Part shown: positions 1 through 7,217 of the stretch, piece after piece | Layout: each line of letters opens with the position of its first letter | Numbering within the stretch: the first letter of the stretch is position 1 | Origin: an uncultured Desulfohalobiaceae bacterium | GTDB taxonomy: Bacteria > Desulfobacterota > Desulfovibrionia > Desulfovibrionales > Desulfonatronovibrionaceae | Assembly: GCA_913055195.1 (NCBI GenBank) | Contig: CAJXJU010000020.1 | Coordinates: forward strand, 1 to 9,880 | Direction of reading: 5' to 3' | DNA length: 9,880 bases | Program-made: the position numbers and the translations under genes | Notes under the pieces: generated by a model | The model's database searches: none | What the model saw: only the letters and a program-made list of their open reading frames with translations | What the model was told of the DNA's origin: nothing

Positions 1-153
1 CCAGATCAGTTTATGCACAGCCCGAAAACGAGCTTAGACGTGTCCAAACCTTTGTTCAGCATGGAAGAAAACGTGCTTTCTGCAACTCCGAAAGTTGAGA
101 ACACTAATAAAAAAGATGACTATGGAAAGGAAGACAACCATTTTGATCGTTGA
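1..153 (+). CDS. Possible 3' end of an upstream gene (partial, uncertain frame)
   Basis: An open frame enters from the left edge and runs 50 codons to a TGA at 151-153, overlapping the start of the response regulator. The readable tail is hydrophilic and low in recognisable motifs (it ends in a Lys/Asp-rich stretch around NKKDDYGKED). A second frame (from base 3) is also open, to a TGA at 96-98 that overlaps the TTG at 95. Either could be the C-terminus of the preceding gene, and the sequence alone does not decide between them. Genes just upstream of NtrC-type regulators are often their sensor histidine kinases, but no kinase motif lies inside the window, so that identity is only a guess from context. 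Confidence 0.3.
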   Translation, partial: PDQFMHSPKTSLDVSKPLFSMEENVLSATPKVENTNKKDDYGKEDNHFDR

Positions 154-1510
154 TGATCAGGAAGATTTTGCTTTTGGGCTATGTCGTTTGATTGAATCCA
201 GGTTTTCCGATTTCAGATGTTTGCCTGCTGTTTCTGGAGCGCAGGCCCTGGATATTCTGGAAAAGGAGATCATTGCTTTAATGATAGCTGATTTGCGTAT
301 GCCAGAGATGAATGGTTTGCAACTTATGGAGAAAGCTCTGGAGATTGAGCCAACGGTCAGTGTGGTACTGCTCACTGGTTATGGCAGCGTGGAAACTGCC
401 GTGCAGGCCCTGAAGGCAGGCGCGTATGATTTTTTGACCAAGCCCATTGATCAGGATTTGTTGTTTCGGGTGGTGGAAAAGGGAGTAGAGCGCAGCAGGT
501 TGCTCAGTGAAAACTTTCGTCTCAAATCTCTGGCCGGTGCATGTGAACTGGACCAGGTCATCATAGGTCAGAGTAAAGGTGTTCAGAGATTAAAAGAAAC
601 AATTTGTGCTGTGGCCGGGTCTGACTATACGGTCCTTATTCTTGGTGAATCCGGGGTTGGTAAGGAATTGGTGGCTAAAATGGTCCATAAAATGAGTCCA
701 CGGGCCAATAAACCGCTGGTTTGTGTCAATTGTCCTGCTATCCCTGGTGAACTCCTGGAAAGTGAGCTTTTTGGTCATGTCAAAGGGGCATTTACCGGCG
801 CAAACAGAAACAGAAAAGGTCTATTTCTGGCAGCAAATGGCGGAAGTATTCTCCTGGATGAAATCGGGGATATTTCACCGCAGGTTCAAATTAAATTATT
901 GCGTGTGTTGCAGGAACAGGAAATCAGGCCAGTAGGTTCTTCTACAGCCTACAAGGTGAATGTACGTATTCTGGCCTCTACCAACCAGGATCTGGAAAGT
1001 AAGATCAAGGATAATAGTTTTCGTGAGGATTTATATTATCGTTTGAATGTGTTGACTATTGATGTCCCTCCTTTGCGGGAGAGGAAAGAAGACATTCCTC
1101 TTCTGGTTCAGCATTTTGTTTTAAAAACCTGCAAGGAGTTAAATATTCCGCCTAAGGAAATCAGTCCAGAAGTTATGGCCTGGTTAAGCAGCCAGGAATG
1201 GCCGGGAAATATTCGCGAACTGATCAATTTTGTCCGGCGGCTGGTTGTCTTTTCAGGCAGGGATATTATTGATATGCCAGTTTTGTCTCTGGTAACTAAA
1301 GGAGATGGAGACAAAGTCGTAGAATTGAAACCGTATAAACAGGCCAAGGCAGAGGTTGTGGATAATTTTACGCGTAATTATGTCACAGTACTCATGCGCA
1401 AGACAAAAGGTAATGTCTCTGAGGCAGCAAGGCTGAGTGGACTGGAAAGGGTTTCCTTACAAAAAATTTTAAAAAGATTAAATATTAATGCCCAGGAGTT
1501 TAGGGGGTGA
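116..1510 (+). CDS. NtrC-family sigma-54-dependent response regulator
   Basis: This is a cytoplasmic two-component regulator that, when phosphorylated, should oligomerise and drive sigma-54 RNA polymerase open-complex formation. The open frame extends to a TTG at 95. ATG codons at 116 and 122 are more likely starts, because the receiver domain begins right after them (TTILIVDD). No start has a clear Shine-Dalgarno. Counting from the ATG at 122, the receiver domain has the acidic pair in VDDQ, the phospho-acceptor Asp57 in ADLRMPEMNG, Thr85 in LLTGYG and Lys107 in LTKP. The central AAA+ domain has Walker A GESGVGKE, an intact sigma-54 contact loop GAFTGA, Walker B GSILLDEIGD, and the sensor-region REDLYYRLNV and WPGNIREL motifs. 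The C-terminus is a Fis-type HTH (KGNVSEAARLSGLERVSLQK). All three domains are complete, so it should be an active enhancer-binding protein. The partner kinase and target promoters are not identifiable here. Confidence 0.95.
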   Translation: MTMERKTTILIVDDQEDFAFGLCRLIESRFSDFRCLPAVSGAQALDILEKEIIALMIADLRMPEMNGLQLMEKALEIEPTVSVVLLTGYGSVETAVQALKAGAYDFLTKPIDQDLLFRVVEKGVERSRLLSENFRLKSLAGACELDQVIIGQSKGVQRLKETICAVAGSDYTVLILGESGVGKELVAKMVHKMSPRANKPLVCVNCPAIPGELLESELFGHVKGAFTGANRNRKGLFLAANGGSILLDEIGDISPQVQIKLLRVLQEQEIRPVGSSTAYKVNVRILASTNQDLESKIKDNSFREDLYYRLNVLTIDVPPLRERKEDIPLLVQHFVLKTCKELNIPPKEISPEVMAWLSSQEWPGNIRELINFVRRLVVFSGRDIIDMPVLSLVTKGDGDKVVELKPYKQAKAEVVDNFTRNYVTVLMRKTKGNVSEAARLSGLERVSLQKILKRLNINAQEFRG

Positions 1511-1553
1511 TGAGGTAGGGGCAACGGTGCTGCCGTGCCCAAAAGGGGTAGAG

Positions 1554-2048
1554 ATGCAGATAAAGGATGATATCAGGAATGAAATTAAGGTGCTGGCTGA
1601 ACTTCTGCTACAAAGGAAGTGGATGCTGGCAACGGCAGAATCATGTACAGGTGGGCTTTTGGGCCACACTCTGACTAATATCCCGGGTAGTTCAACTTGG
1701 TATGCTGGCGGGGTTATTACTTATGCCAATGAGATGAAGATTTCGCTTTTAGGTGTTGACCCACTGGTTATTGAAAAATATGGAGCAGTAAGTGAAAATT
1801 GTGTGCTTCAGATGGTAAGCGGTGTGTGTAAATTAACCAGTGCTCAGGTTGGAGTGGCCATTTCAGGCATTGCCGGGCCAGGGGGTGGAACAAAAGATAA
1901 GCCAGTTGGCACGGTGTTTATGGCCTGGCAGATAAAAAATAGAAATTGGGTAAAAAAATTTCAATTCTCTGGTAATAGGCAGGAGATTAAATTACAAAGT
2001 GTGCAACAGGCAATTTGTGGTCTGGTAAAAGGAGTATCAGAGGAGTAA
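1554..2048 (+). CDS. pncC: CinA C-terminal-type nicotinamide-nucleotide amidase (PncC)
   Basis: This enzyme family hydrolyses nicotinamide mononucleotide to nicotinate mononucleotide plus ammonia, recycling the pyridine nucleotide released by NAD-consuming reactions. The 164-residue product matches the length of stand-alone PncC proteins and lacks the N-terminal MoCF-like domain of full CinA. Diagnostic motifs are TAESCTGG (residues 27-34, with the catalytic Ser/Cys/Thr cluster), YAGGVITYANEMK (50-62, with Tyr57 and Lys62) and SGIAGPGGGT (104-113). The frame is open further upstream to an ATG at 1488 inside the regulator gene, but the extra 22 residues do not resemble the family. The ATG at 1554 has AAGGGG five bases before it and gives the expected N-terminus. 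The gene lies 43 nt after the response regulator and one base before thpR, so it is probably part of a single transcript. Confidence 0.92.
   Translation: MQIKDDIRNEIKVLAELLLQRKWMLATAESCTGGLLGHTLTNIPGSSTWYAGGVITYANEMKISLLGVDPLVIEKYGAVSENCVLQMVSGVCKLTSAQVGVAISGIAGPGGGTKDKPVGTVFMAWQIKNRNWVKKFQFSGNRQEIKLQSVQQAICGLVKGVSEE
2041..2045 (+). promoter_or_regulatory. Shine-Dalgarno for thpR inside the end of pncC
   Basis: AGGAG lies in the last codons of pncC, four bases before the thpR ATG at 2050. The pncC TAA at 2046-2048 falls between the site and the start, an arrangement expected for translational coupling. Confidence 0.7.
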
Positions 2049-2049
2049 A

Positions 2050-2601
2050 ATGCGTTTATTTACTGGCATTTCTGTGCCCGGGACATATCATCAGAAGTTG
2101 CAGGAAGTCGTTGATACCTGGAAGAACCATTTTAAATCCAGGTTATCATGGACCAAAAAGGGCAATTACCATTTGACCCTGAAATTTCTAGGTGAAGTTG
2201 ATGAAGATAGGCTGCCCCATATAAAGGCTGCTCTGAACAGGATAAATTTTCATCCGGCCTGGCTTAAGGGCGGGCAAGCAGGATATTTTGCCGGAAGAAA
2301 CGGAATTCGGGTGCTCTGGCTGGGTCTTGCAGGAGAAACAGATGCCATTAATTCCTGGGCTGAAGATATTGAGGATGAGTTTTACAAGCTTGGTTTTAGT
2401 AAAGAAAACAAACCGTTTCATCCTCATTTGACTCTGGCCCGCGTGAAAAGATTTTGTGCTGAAGACCCGTGGTCAGAGTTTAGAGAATATGTCTCTGGAC
2501 TTGAGTGGCCTGAGTTTAAGGTGCAGAGGATTAATTTGTGGCAGAGTAAATTAACTCCTCATGGCCCTGTATATCAACTGGTGCACTCGGTGGAGGCTTA
2601 G
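2050..2601 (+). CDS. thpR: RNA 2',3'-cyclic phosphodiesterase (ThpR/LigT, 2H family)
   Basis: The product is a 183-residue member of the 2H phosphoesterase superfamily, which opens 2',3'-cyclic phosphates on RNA ends to 2'-phosphates. Historically the family is also called 2'-5' RNA ligase (LigT). Both catalytic histidine tetrads are present: HLTLKFLGE (His41-Thr43) and HPHLTLAR (His126-Thr128). The N-terminus (MRLFTGISVP) is the usual first beta strand, and the length is typical of the family. The ATG follows the pncC stop after one base and has a good AGGAG, so the start is well fixed. It is a cytoplasmic protein with no signal peptide or membrane segment. The co-transcription with pncC may be simple operon packing, since no direct pathway link between NMN deamidation and RNA cyclic phosphates is evident from the sequence. 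Confidence 0.93.
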   Translation: MRLFTGISVPGTYHQKLQEVVDTWKNHFKSRLSWTKKGNYHLTLKFLGEVDEDRLPHIKAALNRINFHPAWLKGGQAGYFAGRNGIRVLWLGLAGETDAINSWAEDIEDEFYKLGFSKENKPFHPHLTLARVKRFCAEDPWSEFREYVSGLEWPEFKVQRINLWQSKLTPHGPVYQLVHSVEA

Positions 2602-2628
2602 TTAAAAGTCCGAAATCGACATTCAAAT

Positions 2629-3087
2629 TTAAATATAGTCACCACGGTTGAATTTAATCTCTTCTGTAGTGGTCAAAATTTCCAGTTCCTCCAGAATAGA
2701 TTGAAGTTCTGGTTTCTGGGTGTTTAGATTAAAGTTTTCTTTTAAATCTTTAATCTGTCCGGATATGTCCTGCAGGGTTGCATAAAGGCCGCGCAGATCA
2801 GGTTCAGGCTTTTTTAGACCCGCGGCATAATTTTCCCACCTTGTTAAAACTTGATCAACCTGGTTCATAATGGCAGTCTCTGTTTGTTGAATGTTTAACA
2901 TGGCTGGCGAAAGCAGAGGAGAAACCGCTGGAGATGATGGGCCAGCCGTGCCAGAGAGTTCGCTTTCCGGTACAGGTTTGGCATTTAATTCCTGGTTTAA
3001 GATTTTTGAGAAATCTTCAGCCTTGCTTTTTTGAGTTTTAATTTGCTCATTGTTTAATTGGGCAATTTGGTCAGGAGTTATTTTCAT
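2629..3087 (-). CDS. Conserved-looking protein of unknown function, probably sigma-54 transcribed
   Basis: I do not recognise a named family. The 152-residue product is soluble, with no signal peptide or membrane helix. Residues 1-35 are polar and Gln/Asn/Lys-rich. A Pro/Ser/Ala/Gly linker follows (roughly 37-62), then a mostly helical C-terminal half containing QVDQVLTRWENYAAGL, a DLRGLYATLQDISGQIKDL segment and an acidic run ending EEIKFNRGDYI. A flexible linker followed by an amphipathic helical region suggests a protein-binding or export-associated factor. An AAGGAG-type site (3094-3099) sits just upstream of the ATG, supporting the start. A strong -24/-12 promoter match lies about 55 nt upstream of the start codon. 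In deltaproteobacteria sigma-54 often serves flagellar genes, so a motility-related role is a possible but unproven inference. The gene converges on thpR, with 27 nt between their stop codons and no clear hairpin terminator. Confidence 0.82.
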   Translation of the reverse strand: MKITPDQIAQLNNEQIKTQKSKAEDFSKILNQELNAKPVPESELSGTAGPSSPAVSPLLSPAMLNIQQTETAIMNQVDQVLTRWENYAAGLKKPEPDLRGLYATLQDISGQIKDLKENFNLNTQKPELQSILEELEILTTTEEIKFNRGDYI

Positions 3088-3102
3088 GATTCTCTCCTTT
3101 TG

Positions 3103-3115
3103 GGAAAATTTTTCC
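3103..3115. promoter_or_regulatory. Short palindrome in the 5' leader of the unknown gene
   Basis: GGAAAA-T-TTTTCC is a perfect 6+1+6 palindrome. It lies between the predicted transcription start and the Shine-Dalgarno of the minus-strand gene. It could be an operator or a small leader hairpin overlapping the ribosome entry region. Short AT-rich palindromes also arise by chance, so this is only a candidate. Confidence 0.25.
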
Positions 3116-3126
3116 TTTCTGGACTA

Positions 3127-3143
3127 CTCAATTATGTATTGAG
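3127..3143. promoter_or_regulatory. Inverted repeat CTCAAT-N5-ATTGAG at the predicted start site
   Basis: Two perfect 6-bp arms (CTCAAT and ATTGAG) flank a five-base centre. The repeat overlaps the predicted sigma-54 transcription start and touches the -12 element. Its size and spacing resemble a dimer-binding operator, and its place fits a repressor site for the minus-strand gene. It could also affect the divergent tsaC gene. It has no T-run, so it is not a terminator. Confidence 0.3.
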
Positions 3144-3157
3144 CAAATGCTTTGCCA
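3142..3157 (-). promoter_or_regulatory. Probable sigma-54 (-24/-12) promoter
   Basis: Read on the minus strand, the site is TGGCAAAGCATTTGCT. It matches the consensus TGGCACGNNNNTTGCW at every position except the C and G after TGGCA. The invariant GG and GC are separated by exactly 10 bases. Transcription would start near 3132, giving a leader of about 45 nt before the ATG at 3087, with a Shine-Dalgarno in place. No second good element was found nearby. Activator sites would be expected upstream, that is within the start of tsaC. Confidence 0.65.
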
Positions 3158-3173
3158 GATTTACTTTTTTATC

Positions 3174-3794
3174 ATGTCAAAGTCAAACCTTGATGCAATT
3201 AAAGTAGCCATAGATATTATTCGGCAGGGTGGGGTGATTGTTTATCCCACTGAGACTTTTTTGGGCCTGGGAGGAAATGGCCTTGATGTGGAAGTAGTGC
3301 AACGTATTCAAGCCATTAAGAAACGCCCGGCGCATAAACCCTTGCCTTTAATTATAAGTAGTCTGGAGCAATTGGAAGAAATATGTTATTTGTCTCAGGA
3401 CAGTTTTGAACTGGCCAGAAATTTTTGGCCTGGCCCTTTATCCATTTTGTTTCAGGCCAGAGAGATAATACCCTTTGGAGTTAAAGATACAAAAGGATTG
3501 GTTTCGGTTCGTTTGACTGCTCATCCAGTGGCCAGGCAACTTTGCACTTTGTCCGGGTGTGCTCTTGTTGCCACCAGCGCAAATTTAAGTGGAAGACCTC
3601 CATGCACTGTGACTAAAGAGCTTGACCCTGAACTTCTGCAAAAGGTTGACTTTGTCCTGGATCTGCCCCCAGAGCCTGGCGGCGGTTTACCTTCTACGCT
3701 GGTTCGGGTGCTACCCGGGAAAAGAATTGAGATTTTGCGGGCAGGTGCTGTAAAAAAAGAAGAGCTAAATCAAAAGGGATATCTGGTGGTATGA
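3174..3794 (+). CDS. tsaC: Threonylcarbamoyl-AMP synthase (Sua5/YciO/YrdC family, TsaC-like)
   Basis: This enzyme makes L-threonylcarbamoyl-adenylate from threonine, bicarbonate and ATP, the first step of t6A formation at position 37 of ANN-decoding tRNAs. Counting from the ATG at 3174 (206 residues), the family signatures are YPTETFLGLG (24-33), KKRPAHKPLPLII (49-61), SVRLTAHP (111-118), ATSANLSG (133-140) and PSTLVRV (173-179), ending in LRAGAV (188-193). The length fits a single YrdC domain without the Sua5 C-terminal domain. An ATG at 3147 is in frame but adds nine hydrophobic residues and lies inside the sigma-54 promoter match, so 3174 is preferred. Neither start has a clear Shine-Dalgarno. 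The usual Tyr of PT(D/E)TxYGLG is replaced by Leu30. A YciO-like paralogue with another role cannot be excluded without knowing whether the genome has a second copy. Confidence 0.88.
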   Translation: MSKSNLDAIKVAIDIIRQGGVIVYPTETFLGLGGNGLDVEVVQRIQAIKKRPAHKPLPLIISSLEQLEEICYLSQDSFELARNFWPGPLSILFQAREIIPFGVKDTKGLVSVRLTAHPVARQLCTLSGCALVATSANLSGRPPCTVTKELDPELLQKVDFVLDLPPEPGGGLPSTLVRVLPGKRIEILRAGAVKKEELNQKGYLVV

Positions 3795-3796
3795 TG

Positions 3797-3806
3797 CGCC
3801 TGCAAA
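3797..3806. repeat. Direct repeat word CGCCTGCAAA, left copy
   Basis: The word lies immediately after the tsaC stop and 24 bases before the end of the AT-rich addAB operon. An identical 10-mer in the same orientation occurs at 9832-9841, beyond the other end of the operon. Both copies are followed by runs of A and T. A 10-bp match alone can be chance in a window of this size. Confidence 0.35.
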
Positions 3807-3809
3807 TTT

Positions 3810-3829
3810 TTTTAGCGTAACATCTAAAA
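3810..3829. terminator. Weak AT-rich hairpin between convergent genes
   Basis: TTTTAG (3810-3815) and CTAAAA (3824-3829) can pair around an eight-base loop between the tsaC and addB stop codons. A T-run (3807-3813) overlaps the left arm. The stem is short and AT-rich, so it would be at best a weak terminator. Confidence 0.25.
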
Positions 3830-6670
3830 TTATGTCTCATATCTACACATTTTACAAAAATCACAATACGCGCAAGCTTTTTCGCTTATTGGCCCATACC
3901 AGTATTTAGAATTTATTATATGCATAACAATAAATTTTATAAGCTCAGGTAAATCGTTTTGTAACCACATACTATATTCTGAGCTTGTGCCTGATTCATC
4001 AAGGTCTATTAATTTATCTGGTTCAAAAAAGTATTTTTCTTTCCCATTTTCTCTTAACTGGATATAAGCAGCAGTAGTTTTATCCCAGATATTCTGGCCA
4101 TTATTCTCCTTAAATGACCTGGCAAAAAGATGGGCATATATTGGCAACTGTAGGTCTGTAATATAAGTATTTATTTCATGCAGGTCTTCATCATTAAATT
4201 TTTTATTGTTAATAAGAGAATATATATCTAATTTGAGATTTTTGGTAAAACTAACATCGTTTATAAAGCCTGTTTTATAGTCTAAAACTATATATATATT
4301 ATCTCTCAAATCAACCCTATCTATTTTTCCTGAAATTTTGAGTTCACCTATATCTGGTATAGAAAGAGGTGCGGTAAAACGTTTTTCAAGGCATATTATT
4401 TCTGTTTCTTCAGGATGATTTTTAAGATATTCCTTGAACCTATATTCTGCTCCCTTTAACAGTAAAAACTTTTTTTCATCTGAAAATGTCTGATAAAAAG
4501 GTTTGGTTTCTAATTTATTTTTAAATATTTCAAATAACATATCGTGGTTTATATCCTGTTTTTTTATAATTCTGGAATTGGTGGTCAGTTTTGTATAAAA
4601 ATCTTCAAGAGTTTCATGTACAGCAGTACCAAGTTCATCATACGATATTTCATCAACATGATCTGGAAAAGAAATTTTCATTATTCTGGAGTAAAAGAAT
4701 TTTAAAGGACATTCTAAATATGTATTAAGTAGTGATGGTGAAATAGTTGATATAGTTGATTTAATGATGTCATTTAAGCAGGCATCTTTTTTTAAAGATT
4801 CTGGATTAAAAAGAGAGCTATTATCTGTAGAAATTTTAAAAGAAGATACTTGAAAAGTATTGGCTTTTGAGCTGTGAGAAAATAAAACCTTTTCTTTTTT
4901 TTCTACCTCCCACATGAGCTTTTCTACATAGCGGCTTTTCACTTTAACACTTTCTAATCCAGCTCCCCTGGTAGTTTGAAACTGCCAGAATATATGTACT
5001 TTTTTTGCTGTATTTATTAGCCTTTCAAAGTGATATCTAATAATCACTTCTTGTTTTTGTCTGTCAGGAAGTCCAAGAATAGCCCTGACCTCATGGGGCA
5101 ATAAAGGATTAACTTCCTCAATGTCTGGCAAAATACTTTCGTTTACATCTAAAAGAAATATTTCATCAAAGTTTAAAAGCCTTGTCTCAAGGAGTCCCAT
5201 TACCTGAAGACCTATCAATGGCTCTCCTTCAAAAGGCACTCGCACACTGGATAAAAGTTCTTTAAATAAACTAAATAATGTCGATTGTTTCATTGGTATT
5301 GAAGAGAACAGAGAGCCTTCAATAACATAAATTACTGATTCTATCAAAGAATCTAAAAAAGTTTCTTCAAAAAATCCAAAGTCTTCATGGGATTTTATAA
5401 ACTCAAATATATTTCTCATTACTTTACATAATTCTAAAGGCGATCTAACATTTTCTACTGGAAAAATAATCTTTTCAAATAAAAGATTAATATAGGTAAG
5501 ATGTGTAGAATCTAAATTTTGTTGTATAATAGAAATAGTTTCATCATAAGATATATATGGAGCGCCATATTCATTTAACAATTGTTCAATTTCTGATGTT
5601 TTGTTAAGATATGGATTTTTTAAAAATAAAAGAAGATTTTTTAGTCTATACCCTCTTCTGTCATCTTTTTCTGAAATAAGATCAAAAATACTTTTCAGAA
5701 AAACAGCAATCCCTGTGAGGTTAATGGGATAACCCATTGTTATGTTTACATGCCCTTCTGGAAGGTGATGAATAATGGGTATAAGATTTTCAGTTGCTAC
5801 AGATACAATTGCAATTTTGTCAGGCCTTGTATCTGTTATTTTTTCAGGAAGCCTGTTTTTTACCTCATTTAACTCAGAATGAAGGGTGCTGGCTTCAAAA
5901 AAGAATATCTCTGGTTTATTTACCTTTTCAGGACGTATAGGCTCTATTTTGACATTCCATTTTTTCTGCCATTTTTTATATAATTTTGGAAGATTATCTG
6001 GATCGCCATGCCAGTAAATATATGCTTCATTATTATATAATTTTTTAAACAATCTATCTTCTGCCCGGGTACGGGCATAAAATCCAACAATATACACAGG
6101 AGAATCTAATAAAATATCATGTTTAGCTAAATGGCGAATCATTTTAGCATAAGTAATAAAATTATTTTCATTTAGTTTTCTGGAAAATCTCTGGTGGATT
6201 TGTCCAATTCGCTTTAAAATATTAACAGCTCTATGAGGAAGTTTTTCTTCAGGAGGAAGATGCATATCTTTTGCTTCAACAAGCTCCATATCCAGCTCTT
6301 TAAATAAGTTAACAAGCCTCATTGCCCACGGCAAAAAATTGTCCCAATCAGGCATATCATCCTTTTGCTCTTCAAAAACTTCTTTGGTTGCAAGGTATGC
6401 GAGCCATGCCTGATCATATTCATTTATTATTGTTGGAGGGGTATTTTGTGAAGAGATGAAATTAAATTTAACCCACTCTTCAATGGGCTTTATATCAGGC
6501 AGAATACATGGATGATTTATGCTTTGAGACAGGTAATATTCAAAAAAGCTGACTGCTCTTTTATTGGGAAATATAATATGAGCACTTTGCAAATGATTTC
6601 TTTGAATTACGTCCTTAGCCACTACTTTTAATAAATTTATTTCTGGATGAATAGCCACAATTTGAGACAT
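3830..6670 (-). CDS. addB: AddB-like nuclease subunit with inactivated helicase half
   Basis: This is the probable second subunit of an AddAB-type helicase-nuclease that resects double-strand DNA ends for RecA loading. The 946-residue product starts IIFPNKRAVSFFEYYL, where an active motor would have a P-loop. No GxxxxGK[ST] is present, so the N-terminal half appears to be a non-hydrolysing AddB scaffold. The middle has the AddB-style LLDVNESILPDIEEVNPLLP segment. The C-terminal RecB-type nuclease has GTAVHETLEDFY (His685), GKIDRVDL (Asp784/Asp787), VLDYKTG (Asp797, Lys799) and QLPIY (Gln841, Tyr845). Cys654 (YLECPLKFFY) with Cys933, Cys936 and Cys942 fits the C...C-x2-C-x5-C iron-sulfur staple of AddB and Cas4; Cys939 is an extra cysteine within it. 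The ATG follows the stop of the upstream small nuclease gene after one base, with only a weak GGTGG-type site, so translational coupling is likely. The gene is strongly AT-rich compared with the plus-strand genes. Confidence 0.88.
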   Translation of the reverse strand: MSQIVAIHPEINLLKVVAKDVIQRNHLQSAHIIFPNKRAVSFFEYYLSQSINHPCILPDIKPIEEWVKFNFISSQNTPPTIINEYDQAWLAYLATKEVFEEQKDDMPDWDNFLPWAMRLVNLFKELDMELVEAKDMHLPPEEKLPHRAVNILKRIGQIHQRFSRKLNENNFITYAKMIRHLAKHDILLDSPVYIVGFYARTRAEDRLFKKLYNNEAYIYWHGDPDNLPKLYKKWQKKWNVKIEPIRPEKVNKPEIFFFEASTLHSELNEVKNRLPEKITDTRPDKIAIVSVATENLIPIIHHLPEGHVNITMGYPINLTGIAVFLKSIFDLISEKDDRRGYRLKNLLLFLKNPYLNKTSEIEQLLNEYGAPYISYDETISIIQQNLDSTHLTYINLLFEKIIFPVENVRSPLELCKVMRNIFEFIKSHEDFGFFEETFLDSLIESVIYVIEGSLFSSIPMKQSTLFSLFKELLSSVRVPFEGEPLIGLQVMGLLETRLLNFDEIFLLDVNESILPDIEEVNPLLPHEVRAILGLPDRQKQEVIIRYHFERLINTAKKVHIFWQFQTTRGAGLESVKVKSRYVEKLMWEVEKKEKVLFSHSSKANTFQVSSFKISTDNSSLFNPESLKKDACLNDIIKSTISTISPSLLNTYLECPLKFFYSRIMKISFPDHVDEISYDELGTAVHETLEDFYTKLTTNSRIIKKQDINHDMLFEIFKNKLETKPFYQTFSDEKKFLLLKGAEYRFKEYLKNHPEETEIICLEKRFTAPLSIPDIGELKISGKIDRVDLRDNIYIVLDYKTGFINDVSFTKNLKLDIYSLINNKKFNDEDLHEINTYITDLQLPIYAHLFARSFKENNGQNIWDKTTAAYIQLRENGKEKYFFEPDKLIDLDESGTSSEYSMWLQNDLPELIKFIVMHIINSKYWYGPISEKACAYCDFCKMCRYET

Positions 6671-6671
6671 T

Positions 6672-7217
6672 TTATTTTACCACCATTTCTATTTCTGGTT
6701 CAAGAATAAACAAGAGATACCCAACAACTGGTAATTGAAATAATTTTTTTACAATCATACAGTAATTTTCTATCTGTCTTTTGTAATCACTATATACTTC
6801 TGGTGCTGATGGCTTTTCACTTTTAAAATCTACAACTACTGCATAATCTTTAAATAAAACCACTCTATCTGGCCTGAAAATTGTTATTGGATTCTTTTTG
6901 TCTGGAATTAAGATACTCTTTTCTATAAATACTTTTTTTGCATTTACAGAAAAAATATCCCTGATCTGAGGCAGGGAAAAGATATTTTGTAAAGGCAGTT
7001 CAAAGTCATTTTGCATATCCCACATCTCAGGTTTTTCCTCAAAAAATGCCAGAGCCTGCTTGATATATAAATTTAGATTATTAATATCTCTTAAATCATT
7101 GATAAAAGAGAGAGTAAGGTGGAGTATTTCTCCTTTTTTTATCTTTTTATAGCCTTTTTTCGATAAAGGTAGTCCTTTAGGTTTTTTGATTTTTATTGGA
7201 GGTGTTTTATTGGACAT
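6672..7217 (-). CDS. Stand-alone PD-(D/E)XK nuclease, detached AddA C-terminal domain
   Basis: This 181-residue protein carries a full RecB/AddA-type nuclease motif set. It has KGEILHLTL (His33), a likely acidic residue Glu99 in VFIEKS, IFRPDRVV (Asp117), VVVDFKSEK (Asp130, Lys132) and YKRQIENY (Gln148, Tyr152). The order and spacing are those of the nuclease domain that normally ends AddA. Here it is a separate frame, -1 relative to the helicase gene, and overlaps it by 25 nt. Its own AAGGAG (7229-7234) lies 11 bases before the ATG, a workable if long spacing. The first 28 residues are very Lys-rich and may contact DNA or correspond to the former linker. It sits between the helicase and addB genes with almost no spacing, which argues for a three-chain complex. 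A sequencing or assembly frameshift that split one AddA gene remains possible. Confidence 0.85.
   Translation of the reverse strand: MSNKTPPIKIKKPKGLPLSKKGYKKIKKGEILHLTLSFINDLRDINNLNLYIKQALAFFEEKPEMWDMQNDFELPLQNIFSLPQIRDIFSVNAKKVFIEKSILIPDKKNPITIFRPDRVVLFKDYAVVVDFKSEKPSAPEVYSDYKRQIENYCMIVKKLFQLPVVGYLLFILEPEIEMVVK

Noticed and set aside
62..77. GG-N10-GC match (TGGAAGAAAACGTGCT) ahead of the response regulator, a possible sigma-54 promoter
   Set aside because: It lacks the C after TGG and one T of the TTGC, lies in what is probably upstream coding sequence, and such partial matches are frequent by chance.
723..935. Overlapping plus-strand open frame within the response regulator
   Set aside because: It lies wholly inside a gene with clear AAA+ motifs, has no ribosome site and no recognisable protein features. 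The opposite-strand frames at 157-375, 590-778, 1108-1347, 1478-1669 and 2188-2427 are dismissed for the same reason.
1488..1553. Earlier in-frame start for pncC inside the regulator gene
   Set aside because: The added 22 residues have no family similarity, while 1554 has a good Shine-Dalgarno and gives the normal N-terminus.
2602..2628. Terminator between the convergent thpR and unknown genes
   Set aside because: No GC stem followed by a T-run is present in the 27-base gap.
3147..3173. Earlier ATG for tsaC
   Set aside because: It overlaps the sigma-54 promoter match and adds residues not seen in the family.
4286..4302. TA-rich repeat tract within addB
   Set aside because: It is coding sequence reading through the conserved nuclease region; the alternation simply reflects AT-rich Ile/Tyr codons.
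7160..7200. A-rich runs (A5-A6) as a programmed frameshift site joining helicase and nuclease
   Set aside because: The runs lie at or after the helicase stop codon on the minus strand, so a ribosome in the helicase frame would already have terminated.
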